DNA of 64,000 nt. Source: Acidiphilium sp. PA. GTDB taxonomy: Bacteria > Pseudomonadota > Alphaproteobacteria > Acetobacterales > Acetobacteraceae. Below, in pieces: positions 16,516 through 24,577 of this stretch; within the stretch, counting starts at the first letter, position 1, and every line of letters starts with the position of its first letter. Location: the NCBI RefSeq assembly GCF_026191915.1, contig NZ_JAIMBY010000008.1:62001-126000 (forward strand). The letters are read 5' to 3'. The position numbers and the translations under genes are program-made. Below the pieces are notes generated by a model, which made no database searches, had not been told where the DNA came from, and worked only from the letters and a program-made list of their open reading frames with translations.

Positions 16516-16980
16516 ATGACTGTATTGACGACTGAGAGTCCGGCAATGGCTGCGCTGCACGCACGCCATGAGCAGGAAGTTGCGGATGCCGGCGGAACAC
16601 CACGCGCGCTGTATTCGGTCAGCCAATTGGCTCGTCAGCTTGGCGTGACTGCGCGAACCATTCGCTTCTACGAGGACAAGGGGCTGGTCAACCCGAGCCG
16701 GGCCGGCACCACGCGGGTCTATACGCCGCGCGACAGGGCCCGACTGATGCTGATTCTGCGCGGCAAGCGTCTGGGCTTTTCGTTGCGTGAAATCAAGGAC
16801 TATCTCGATCTATACGATATCGATCCGACGCAGCACACCCAGGTACGCCAGTTGTTGGCTGCGGTGCGCAAGCGGATCGCAAAATTGCAGGAGCAGCGGG
16901 CGGCACTTGAACAAAGCCTCGCCGAGCTTGGTGACATCGAACGCCAGTCGGAAATGGCGATCCAGAAACTGCAAAAATAA
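16516..16980 (+). CDS. MerR-family regulator of the beta-oxidation operon
   Basis: 154 residues from the ATG at 16516, which has AGGA six bases upstream; in-frame ATGs at 16438 and 16462 would add a weak extension. The MerR helix-turn-helix is clear (YSVSQLARQLGVTARTIRFY ... GLVNPSRAG), followed by a long C-terminal coiled coil (KRIAKLQEQRAALEQSLAEL). There is no Cys metal site. It lies 24 bp before the thiolase gene in the same direction, as do LiuR/FadR-like MerR regulators of fatty-acid or branched-chain degradation in proteobacteria, so it probably controls this operon with an acyl-CoA or similar ligand. Confidence 0.85.
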   Translation: MTVLTTESPAMAALHARHEQEVADAGGTPRALYSVSQLARQLGVTARTIRFYEDKGLVNPSRAGTTRVYTPRDRARLMLILRGKRLGFSLREIKDYLDLYDIDPTQHTQVRQLLAAVRKRIAKLQEQRAALEQSLAELGDIERQSEMAIQKLQK

Positions 16981-17004
16981 AATTCCCAGGAGCCAGTCCC
17001 TTCC

Positions 17005-18141
17005 ATGATCAAAGCTGTCATTGCCGGTTATGTCCGTTCCCCGTTCACGCCCGCCCGTAAGGGCGGCCTGACACGGGTGCGTCCTGATGAAATGGCCGCG
17101 GACGTGGTGCGTGCGTTGGTGGCGCGCAGCAAGGTCAACCCAGCCGATATCGAGGATATCATTGTCGGCTGCGCATTTCCCGAGGCCGAGCAGGGGCTGA
17201 ACGTGGCGCGGTTGATTGCGCTGCTGGCAGATCTGCCGATTACCGTCGCAGGCGCCACGGTCAATCGGTTCTGCGGCTCATCGATGTATTCGATCCATAT
17301 GGCGGCGGGCTCAATCGCGATGGGCGCGGGCGAGGCGTTCATTGCGGCGGGTGTGGAGAGCATGACGCGGGTGCCGATGGGTGGATACAACCCGATGCCC
17401 TCGCCCGCACTCTATGCGAAAAACCCCGCGGCCTACATGGGAATGGGTGATACCGCCGAAAATGTCGCCCAGCGCTGGCAGATTACCCGCGAAGCACAGG
17501 AGGAGTTCGCGCTGTCGAGCCATATGAAGGCATCGGCCGCGCAGACGGCGGGGCGTCTGGCCGATGAAATCGCACCGATCACGCTAAGCAAGGCAAACGC
17601 GACCCAGGACGAATGCATTCGCCACGATGCGTCGCGCGAGGGGCTTGCCGGTTTGAAGCCGGCGTTCGATGCCAATGGCACCGTAACCGCGGGTACATCC
17701 TCGCCGCTGACCGATGGCGCCTCAGCGGTACTGGTCTGTTCGGAAGAGTATGCGCGCACGCATGGTCTGGCCGTGATGGCGCGTATCGCCGCGGTGGCGG
17801 TGGCCGGTTGCGCGCCGGACATCATGGGCATCGGTCCGGTCGCGGCGTCGCGCAAGGCGCTGGCGCGGGCGGGAATCACGGCGCACGAGATCGATGTGGT
17901 CGAGTTGAACGAAGCTTTCGCCTCGCAGGCCTTGGCTTGCATGCGCGAACTTGAGCTTGATGCCGCGCGCGTCAATCTTGATGGCGGGGCCATCGCCCTT
18001 GGTCATCCGCTCGGCGCGACCGGGGCGCGGATTACCGGCAAGGCGGCGCAACTTCTCCAGCGTCAGGGCGGGCGGTATGCACTGGCAACGCAGTGCATCG
18101 GCGGTGGGCAGGGCATTGCCACGGTGCTGGAGGCGGTTTGA
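17005..18141 (+). CDS. fadA: Acetyl-CoA acyltransferase (thiolase)
   Basis: A 378-residue degradative thiolase that cleaves 3-ketoacyl-CoA with CoA in the last step of beta-oxidation. The nucleophilic Cys90 sits in NRFCGSSMYSIHMA, the catalytic His in GGAIALGHPLGATGARI, and the second Cys in QCIGGGQGIA. Full length. The stop codon overlaps the start of the next gene by one base (TGATG), so the two are translationally coupled, as expected for subunits of one beta-oxidation complex. Confidence 0.93.
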   Translation: MIKAVIAGYVRSPFTPARKGGLTRVRPDEMAADVVRALVARSKVNPADIEDIIVGCAFPEAEQGLNVARLIALLADLPITVAGATVNRFCGSSMYSIHMAAGSIAMGAGEAFIAAGVESMTRVPMGGYNPMPSPALYAKNPAAYMGMGDTAENVAQRWQITREAQEEFALSSHMKASAAQTAGRLADEIAPITLSKANATQDECIRHDASREGLAGLKPAFDANGTVTAGTSSPLTDGASAVLVCSEEYARTHGLAVMARIAAVAVAGCAPDIMGIGPVAASRKALARAGITAHEIDVVELNEAFASQALACMRELELDAARVNLDGGAIALGHPLGATGARITGKAAQLLQRQGGRYALATQCIGGGQGIATVLEAV

Positions 18142-20501
18142 TGTCCGAAATCAAATCGGTTGCGGTGATCGGCGCGGGCGTGATGGGCGCGGCGATTGCC
18201 GCGCATGTCGCCAATGCCGGTGTGAAGGTCATGCTGCTGGATATCGTCAAGCCTGGCAGCGCGGACCGCAATGCGATTGCCAAAGGGGCGATCGAGCGGT
18301 TCAAAAAAATCGAACCGGCGCCGCTGATGTCACCGAAGGCGGCACGACTGATCACGCCCGGCAATACCGAGGATGATTTCGCGCGTCTGGCCGAATGCGA
18401 CTGGATCGTCGAGGCGGTCATCGAGCGGCTCGATGTCAAACAGGCGCTATATGCGCGTCTGGCGGCCGTACGGAAACCGGGTTCGGTGGTGTCATCCAAC
18501 ACATCCACGATTCCGCTTGCCGAACTGATGCTGGCGATGCCGGCAAGTCTGCGGCCGGATTTCGTGATCACGCATTTCTTTAATCCGCCGCGCTACATGC
18601 GATTGCTCGAATTGGTGACCGGCGCTGAGACGCATGCAGAAACCATCGAGGCGATCACGCGTTTTTGCGATGTGATGCTCGGCAAATCGGTGGTCGTGTG
18701 CCGTGATACGCCAGGCTTCATCGCCAATCGGATTGGAACCTACTGGATTCAGACGGCGCTGGTGCTGGCAATGGAGATGGGCCTCGAAATCGAGGACGCT
18801 GACGCGATCATGGGCAAACCAATGGGGTTTCCGTCGACCGGCGTGTTCGGGTTGATGGATCTGGTGGGGATCGATCTCGGGCCGCATGTCAACGCATCGC
18901 TCGCGCGCTTGCTGCCGCCAGGAGATGCGTTCCATACGATGAATCGGGATATGCCGATGATCGGGATGATGATCGATCAAGGCTATACCGGGCGAAAAGG
19001 CAAGGGCGGGTTTTATCGCCGCAGCGGCCGGGGGACAGAGGCGTTGCGCGAGACGCTGTCGCTCAAGGCGGCAGCCGGCGGCGTGCTGGAATGGCGCGAG
19101 ACCGCGAAATCCGACATCGCCGAGGTGAAAGACGCCAAAAAGGACCTGAAGAAACTGGTGGGCGCCAAGAGCGTTGCAGGTCAATATGCCTGGGGCGTGC
19201 TCGGACGGGTTTTGGCCTATGCGGCGGCACTCGTACCCGAGATTGCCGACGACATCAGCGACATCGATGAGGCCATGCGGCTGGGCTATACTTGGAAATA
19301 CGGGCCGTTCGAGTTGATCGACAAGCTTGGCGCGGCGTGGATTGCCGAGCGGCTGGGTGCGCTCGGTATTGCTGTACCGCCGATTCTCGCAAAACTGGGT
19401 AGCGGCAGTTTTTATAAAACCGTCGACGGCACCTTGATGCAGTTCGACAGCGCGGGCACCTATCGCCCGGTGCGGCGGCCTGCGGGCGTTGTCCTGCTCG
19501 AAGATATCAAGCGCGGCCAGAAGCCGGTGCTGACCAACAAATCGGCGTCGGTGTGGGACATCGGTGATGGTGTTCTGTGCTTTGAGTTCCACTCGATCAT
19601 GAATTCGCTGGATGGCGATATTCTATCGCTGCTTGATAAAACAATTGCACTGGTAGCCAAGAGTTATCAGGCGCTGGTGATCTATACCGAAAATCTGCGT
19701 GCGGGACCGGGGCGCGAGAATTTCTCGGTCGGCGCCAATCTCGGACTTGCGGTGTTTGCCGCGAATTTGCGGATGTGGGGCAAGATCGAAGGAAGTATCA
19801 AGGACGGTCAGAAAACCTACCAGGCATTGCGCTACGCGCCGTTCCCCGTGGTCGGTGCGCCGGCGGGACGCGCATTGGGGGGCGGTAGCGAGATTTTGCT
19901 GCACTGCACGGCGGTGCAGGCCCATGCCGAGACCTATATCGGGCTGGTCGAATGCGGAGTCGGGCTGGTGCCAGGGTGGGGCGGATGTGCGGCGATGCTG
20001 GCGCGCTGGCAGACCCCGAAGGACACGCCAAAGGGGCCGATGCCCGCAGTAGCCAAAGTGTTTGAGATGGTCTCGACCGCAAAAGTCTCGACCTCGGCGG
20101 CGGATGCGAAGGATTTGAAATTTCTGAAACCTGACGATGGGATCACGATGAATCGAATGCGCGTGTTGGCGGATGCCAAGGCGTTGGCCTTGGCGAAGGT
20201 GGCAGGCTATCGGCCGCCCGAGCCTGTCGTGCTGCAACTGCCAGGAGAATCCGGCCGGGTGGGATTGGCAATGGCGGTGGCGGAATTCCGCAAGAAGGGC
20301 ATCGCCACCGCGCATGATGTGACGGTTTCGACCCATCTGGCACGGGTACTGACCGGCGGTGATGCGGATATCATTGATCCGGTGAGCGAGACCGATGTGA
20401 TGGCGCTGGAACGCGAGGCCTTCATGGCGCTGTTTCGCACCAAGGAGTCTCAGGCCCGCATCAAGCATACGCTGGAAACCGGACGACCTTTGCGTAATTG
20501 A
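18141..20501 (+). CDS. fadN: 3-hydroxyacyl-CoA dehydrogenase / enoyl-CoA hydratase (FadN-type fusion)
   Basis: 786 residues from the ATG at 18141. The N-terminal half is the NAD-binding hydroxyacyl-CoA dehydrogenase (VAVIGAGVMGAAIA with GxGxxG at residues 11-16; RDTPGFIANRIG linker). The C-terminal half is a crotonase-like domain (AGRALGGGSEILLHC, ECGVGLVPGWGG). This domain order is the reverse of FadB/FadJ and matches Bacillus FadN. It would perform hydration and oxidation in beta-oxidation. The thiolase-FadN-acyl-CoA dehydrogenase trio resembles fadN-fadA-fadE. A longer open frame from 18093 is not needed. Confidence 0.92.
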   Translation: MSEIKSVAVIGAGVMGAAIAAHVANAGVKVMLLDIVKPGSADRNAIAKGAIERFKKIEPAPLMSPKAARLITPGNTEDDFARLAECDWIVEAVIERLDVKQALYARLAAVRKPGSVVSSNTSTIPLAELMLAMPASLRPDFVITHFFNPPRYMRLLELVTGAETHAETIEAITRFCDVMLGKSVVVCRDTPGFIANRIGTYWIQTALVLAMEMGLEIEDADAIMGKPMGFPSTGVFGLMDLVGIDLGPHVNASLARLLPPGDAFHTMNRDMPMIGMMIDQGYTGRKGKGGFYRRSGRGTEALRETLSLKAAAGGVLEWRETAKSDIAEVKDAKKDLKKLVGAKSVAGQYAWGVLGRVLAYAAALVPEIADDISDIDEAMRLGYTWKYGPFELIDKLGAAWIAERLGALGIAVPPILAKLGSGSFYKTVDGTLMQFDSAGTYRPVRRPAGVVLLEDIKRGQKPVLTNKSASVWDIGDGVLCFEFHSIMNSLDGDILSLLDKTIALVAKSYQALVIYTENLRAGPGRENFSVGANLGLAVFAANLRMWGKIEGSIKDGQKTYQALRYAPFPVVGAPAGRALGGGSEILLHCTAVQAHAETYIGLVECGVGLVPGWGGCAAMLARWQTPKDTPKGPMPAVAKVFEMVSTAKVSTSAADAKDLKFLKPDDGITMNRMRVLADAKALALAKVAGYRPPEPVVLQLPGESGRVGLAMAVAEFRKKGIATAHDVTVSTHLARVLTGGDADIIDPVSETDVMALEREAFMALFRTKESQARIKHTLETGRPLRN

Positions 20502-20522
20502 TCCAACCGAACGGAGAGACAA

Positions 20523-22307
20523 ATGCCGATCTACAAAGCGCCGCTGGAGGATATGCGTTTCGTGCTGCATCAGTTGTTCGATAGCAACGAAATTGCGGCA
20601 CTCCCGGGTAATGCCGAATTCACGCCGGACTTGATCGACAGCGTGCTGGAAGAGGCCGCGAAATTCTCCGAAGGCGTGTTGTTCCCCCTCAATCAGTCGG
20701 GCGATCTTGAAGGCTGCACCTATGAAAACGGCGTGGTACGTACCCCCTCCGGCTTTAAGGACGCCTACAAGGCGTTCTGCGAGGGCGGCTGGACCGCGAT
20801 GGCGGCGGACCCGGAATTCGGCGGCCAGGGCATGCCGGTGCCGGCGGCCATGATGGTCGAGGAAATGCTGTGTTCGGCAAACGTCGCGTTCGGGCTCTAT
20901 CCCGGTCTGTCGCATGGCGCGTATGTGGCGCTCAACCATGCGGGCAGCGACGAGCAGAAACGAACCTATCTGCCCAATCTGGTGTCCGGCAAATGGTCCG
21001 GCACGATGTGCCTGACCGAGCCGCATTGCGGTACCGATCTCGGCATGCTCCGCACCAGGGCGGTGCCGAACGATGATGGCAGCTACAGCATCACTGGCAA
21101 CAAGATTTTCATCAGCGCCGGTGAGCATGACCTGACCGAGAACATCATTCACCTGGTGCTGGCGCGACTGCCGGATGCGCCGGCAGGGGTGAAGGGAATT
21201 TCGATGTTCGTGGTGCCGAAATTCCTGCTGCGCGAGGATGGTTCGATAGGGCCTCGCAACGGTCTGCAATGCACCGCGATCGAGCATAAAATGGGCATCA
21301 AGGCGTCGGCCACCTGTGCCATGAGTTTTGACGGCGCAACCGGCTGGATGGTGGGTGAACCGAACAAGGGTCTGCGCGCCATGTTCACCATGATGAACAC
21401 GGAACGACTTTCCGTCGGAATCCAGGGGCTCGGTGTTGCCGAGACAGCCTATCAGAACGCGGTCGCCTATGCGCGGGACCGGATTCAAGGTCGCTCTCTG
21501 ACCGGCATCAAGGCCGAGGACAAGCAAGCTGATCCGATCATGGTCCATCCGGATGTGCGGCGCATGTTACTGACCATGCGCGCCTACATCGAAGGCTGCC
21601 GCGCGCTGGCGGGTTGGGTGGCGCGGGAGCTCGAGATACTCGCGAAATCGGGCGATAACGACGCAAAGCAGGCAGCGGATGATTTCGCCTCGTTGATGAC
21701 CCCGATCGTCAAAGCCATGTTCACTGATCTGGGCTTCGAGATTGCCTCGCTGGCCGTACAGACCTATGGCGGGCATGGCTATATTCGTGACCATGGCATC
21801 GAGCAATATGTGCGCGATGCGCGGATTTCGATGTTGTATGAAGGCACCAACGGCATCCAGGCGCTCGACCTGGTCGGCCGCAAATTACCCCAGGATGGTG
21901 GGCGTTTGCTGACGCGCTTTCTCGATCCGGTGCTGGAATTCATCGAGGCGCATGAAGACAACCCGGCGCTGGCGCCGTTCCTGCCGCCGTTGCAGCAGGC
22001 AATCGAGCATCTGCAGATCGCGACCGGTTTCATCATGGAAAATGCCATGTCGAACCATGATGAAATCGGTGCCGCATCGGTCGATTACCTGCGGCTGTTC
22101 GGGCTGACTGCCTTTGCTTTCGTCTGGGCACGGATGGTCGCGATCGCGGCGCCGAAAGCGGAGGGCGAGGACGCACAATTCTATCGCGCCAAGGTGCAGA
22201 CGGCAAAATTCTTCATGGAGCGCCTGTTGCCCCAAACCGGCGCCCTGCTAGCAGCCATCCAGTCAGGCTCGGCGACCATGATGGAGTTTGACGACGCTGC
22301 CTTCTGA
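20523..22307 (+). CDS. fadE: Acyl-CoA dehydrogenase (FadE/DmdC-like, with C-terminal extension domain)
   Basis: A 594-residue FAD-dependent dehydrogenase that introduces the alpha-beta double bond in acyl-CoA. Visible signatures are the FAD-binding CLTEPHCGTDLGMLRT region, the ERLSVGIQGLGVAE helix, and GGHGYIRDHGIEQYVRDARI near the active site with YEGTNGIQALDLVGRK. The length of nearly 600 and the extra C-terminal helical domain put it in the DmdC-like subgroup rather than short-chain ACADs; a methylthiopropionyl-CoA substrate is possible but the beta-oxidation operon argues for general acyl-CoAs. GGAGAG RBS; 21 bp after fadN. Confidence 0.9.
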   Translation: MPIYKAPLEDMRFVLHQLFDSNEIAALPGNAEFTPDLIDSVLEEAAKFSEGVLFPLNQSGDLEGCTYENGVVRTPSGFKDAYKAFCEGGWTAMAADPEFGGQGMPVPAAMMVEEMLCSANVAFGLYPGLSHGAYVALNHAGSDEQKRTYLPNLVSGKWSGTMCLTEPHCGTDLGMLRTRAVPNDDGSYSITGNKIFISAGEHDLTENIIHLVLARLPDAPAGVKGISMFVVPKFLLREDGSIGPRNGLQCTAIEHKMGIKASATCAMSFDGATGWMVGEPNKGLRAMFTMMNTERLSVGIQGLGVAETAYQNAVAYARDRIQGRSLTGIKAEDKQADPIMVHPDVRRMLLTMRAYIEGCRALAGWVARELEILAKSGDNDAKQAADDFASLMTPIVKAMFTDLGFEIASLAVQTYGGHGYIRDHGIEQYVRDARISMLYEGTNGIQALDLVGRKLPQDGGRLLTRFLDPVLEFIEAHEDNPALAPFLPPLQQAIEHLQIATGFIMENAMSNHDEIGAASVDYLRLFGLTAFAFVWARMVAIAAPKAEGEDAQFYRAKVQTAKFFMERLLPQTGALLAAIQSGSATMMEFDDAAF

Positions 22308-22869
22308 TCGGGCGATCACGGCGTATCTGGCGGGACCCGATGTGTTCCTGCCGGATGCGGCCGCACAGGCCGCGCGTAAAATCGCGATCGCAGCGCGCTA
22401 TGGCATTGTCGGGCTCGCACCGCTCGATGATGCCAGCACGGCGGCGATGACTGAAGATCAGGCCTGGCGCGCTATTTTTCACAAGGATCTCGCGATGATG
22501 GAAGCCAGCGACATCATCATCGCGAATCTCACGCCGTTTCGCGGCGCCTCGGCCGACGCCGGCACGCTGGTCGAACTCGGTTGGTTTTTCGGACGCGGCA
22601 AGACGGTGTTCGGCTATTCCAACAGTGCGGTGCCGTTCGCCACGCGCAGCCGGGCGCAGGCTGGGCGGATCGCCGATGATCTCGCCGGGCTGATGCATGA
22701 AAGCTTCGGCCTTGCCGATAATCTGATGGTGGTGGGCGCCGTAATGTTCGGCGGGTCCTGCCCGGTGGTGCTGCCGCATGAGGGCGAGGAACTGGCGTTC
22801 GACTCGCTGACGGCGTTCGAGCGTTGCGTGGCGATGGCTGCGCGCCGGTTATTTCTTGACAGTATCTAA
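22288..22869 (+). CDS. Nucleoside 2-deoxyribosyltransferase
   Basis: A 193-residue enzyme of the NDT family, which transfers or hydrolyses deoxyribose between nucleobases. It shows AYLAGPDVFLPDA, SDIIIANLTPFRGASADAGT and the catalytic Glu in VELGWFFGRGKTVFGY. The only start upstream of the conserved GPDVF block is TTG 22288, giving a 20-bp overlap with the acyl-CoA dehydrogenase gene, so it is probably read from the beta-oxidation mRNA. Its 3' end overlaps the convergent kinase gene by 21 bp. Function within this operon is unexplained; nucleotide salvage is the default. Confidence 0.82.
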   Translation: MTTLPSDRAITAYLAGPDVFLPDAAAQAARKIAIAARYGIVGLAPLDDASTAAMTEDQAWRAIFHKDLAMMEASDIIIANLTPFRGASADAGTLVELGWFFGRGKTVFGYSNSAVPFATRSRAQAGRIADDLAGLMHESFGLADNLMVVGAVMFGGSCPVVLPHEGEELAFDSLTAFERCVAMAARRLFLDSI

Positions 22870-24576
22870 CACGATCGCGGCGGTGCGGATCGTGGCCCCC
22901 TGCGCCCGCAAGTTTGCCAGCGTGGCCCGCAGCGCGGGCAGGAACGTTTTCACGTCGCCCGATAGCGATTTCGGCATGGTGTTGATCGGCACGGAGCTTG
23001 CGATGGCAAGGATCATGTCGCGACCGAAGGGTGCCCCAACGGCCCAGCGCGCGGCGGCGGATTTGCCGAGCACAAGATGATCTGAAGCCGCGAGCAGCGT
23101 CGCGGGCAGGGCCGGGCTGGGGTACAGGCGATAGGTCGCACCACTGCTCGAGATGTAATCAACCTCTGCGTAACCGGCGAATTTTGGCAGATTTAGATCG
23201 ACCACAATATGCTGGCCGGCAACCAGACGGGTGGCTTGGTGCTGAAGGTGCAGATGCAGGCGATCGGCGGCGAACGGCGGCGCGTCCGCGCGCACCGCAT
23301 CGAGCACACCGCAATAGGGGCCGGTGAAGGATTTCAGCGCAAGGGTGACAGGCAGGGGCGTGAGGGCGCTGGTTGCGGCAGCGTTGAGCGCCTGCCGCTC
23401 ACCGGCGCCGACGAGGCCGGTCAGCGCCGCGCCCGTGCTGGCTATTGTGCCATGCAGCAGAGTACAGGAAATCGGGGCGATCGCGGCGGCGAGTTTATGG
23501 CGCAGCATCCCGAGGCTCGGCGGCGGTGCCGGTGTGGCCGGGGGCACAATTGCGGCTGTTTTCGGTGGCGCGGCCGCATGCGGTGCGGGACGGCGCGTCA
23601 CCACGAAGGCGACGAAACCCGCCGCGATCACCGCGGCACCTGCAAGGCCGATGATCACGCCGGTACGACGGGGGCGCGCGGCCGGTTCGTTCGCAACGCG
23701 CATCGTCGCGCGGCCCGGCGTCGCGATCATGGTGGCATCGGCGTCATCGGCCGTGGCGGTCGCATCGCGCAGAGCCTGAGCGAAATCGCGCGCACCGGCA
23801 AAGCGATCCTCGGGTCGTTTCGCCATCGCGCGGCGCACCACGGCATCCAGCGCCGGGGCGACTGAAACGGACAGGGCGGAAGGCGGCGGCGGCTCGGTGT
23901 TCAGCACCTTGTGCATGATCGCGGTAACCGAGCCTTCGAAGGGTTTCTCGCCGGTCAGCAGTTGATACAGCAGCACACCCGCGGAATAGATGTCGGTCCG
24001 CGCATCGATGGTCTGACCCATAAATTGCTCAGGCGACATGTAGGAAGGCGTGCCGATCATGGTGCCGGCCTGGGTCAGGCTCGAGCTTTCGATCCGTGCC
24101 ACGCCGAAATCTGCCAGTTTTACCCGGCCATCGCGCGTGATCATGACATTGGCGGGTTTGATGTCGCGATGAATCACACCGTTGTCGTGGCTGTAGGCAA
24201 TGCCGGCGAGCAGTGATTCCATCATTGCCACGGCATCGGGCGGCGTGAAGCGGTCGCCACGATCGAGCAGGAGTTTCAGCGTATCGCCTTCGACGAATTC
24301 CATCACGATATAAGCCAGCGTATCGGTCTCGCCATAATCGTAGACGCCGACGATGTTGGGGTGGGTGAGCCGCCCGGCGGCCTGCGCTTCGCGCTTGAAG
24401 CGCAGCAGATCCTCGGCCCCCTCGGTTTCATCGATGCGGTCCAGCCTTACCGTCTTGATCGCGACGCGCCGGGTGATGATCGGGTCGAACCCCTCGAACA
24501 CCACCCCCATTGCGCCACGGCCCAAAGGACGGACAACATCGTATTTGCCGAGCGTGGTGGGATCGTCCCCCGCCAT
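22849..24576 (-). CDS. Membrane-anchored Ser/Thr protein kinase, DUF4384-like C-terminus
   Basis: 575 residues from the ATG at 24576, which starts 1 bp after the CHAT-gene stop. Hanks-type kinase domain at residues 11-275: Gly-loop GRGAMG (19-24), Lys41, catalytic HRDIKPAN (136-143), DFG (156-158) and an SPE for APE. One helix at 306-326 anchors it in the inner membrane. The outer part, after a Pro/Ala linker, ends with a segment resembling DUF4384 (LPKFAGYAEVDYISSSG, APFGRDMILAIASS). All catalytic residues are intact. Coupled to the CHAT lipoprotein and TpsA genes. It could also serve the T6SS locus, which lacks its own PpkA, but that is inference. Confidence 0.88.
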   Translation of the reverse strand: MAGDDPTTLGKYDVVRPLGRGAMGVVFEGFDPIITRRVAIKTVRLDRIDETEGAEDLLRFKREAQAAGRLTHPNIVGVYDYGETDTLAYIVMEFVEGDTLKLLLDRGDRFTPPDAVAMMESLLAGIAYSHDNGVIHRDIKPANVMITRDGRVKLADFGVARIESSSLTQAGTMIGTPSYMSPEQFMGQTIDARTDIYSAGVLLYQLLTGEKPFEGSVTAIMHKVLNTEPPPPSALSVSVAPALDAVVRRAMAKRPEDRFAGARDFAQALRDATATADDADATMIATPGRATMRVANEPAARPRRTGVIIGLAGAAVIAAGFVAFVVTRRPAPHAAAPPKTAAIVPPATPAPPPSLGMLRHKLAAAIAPISCTLLHGTIASTGAALTGLVGAGERQALNAAATSALTPLPVTLALKSFTGPYCGVLDAVRADAPPFAADRLHLHLQHQATRLVAGQHIVVDLNLPKFAGYAEVDYISSSGATYRLYPSPALPATLLAASDHLVLGKSAAARWAVGAPFGRDMILAIASSVPINTMPKSLSGDVKTFLPALRATLANLRAQGATIRTAAIVLDTVKK

Positions 24577-24577
24577 C

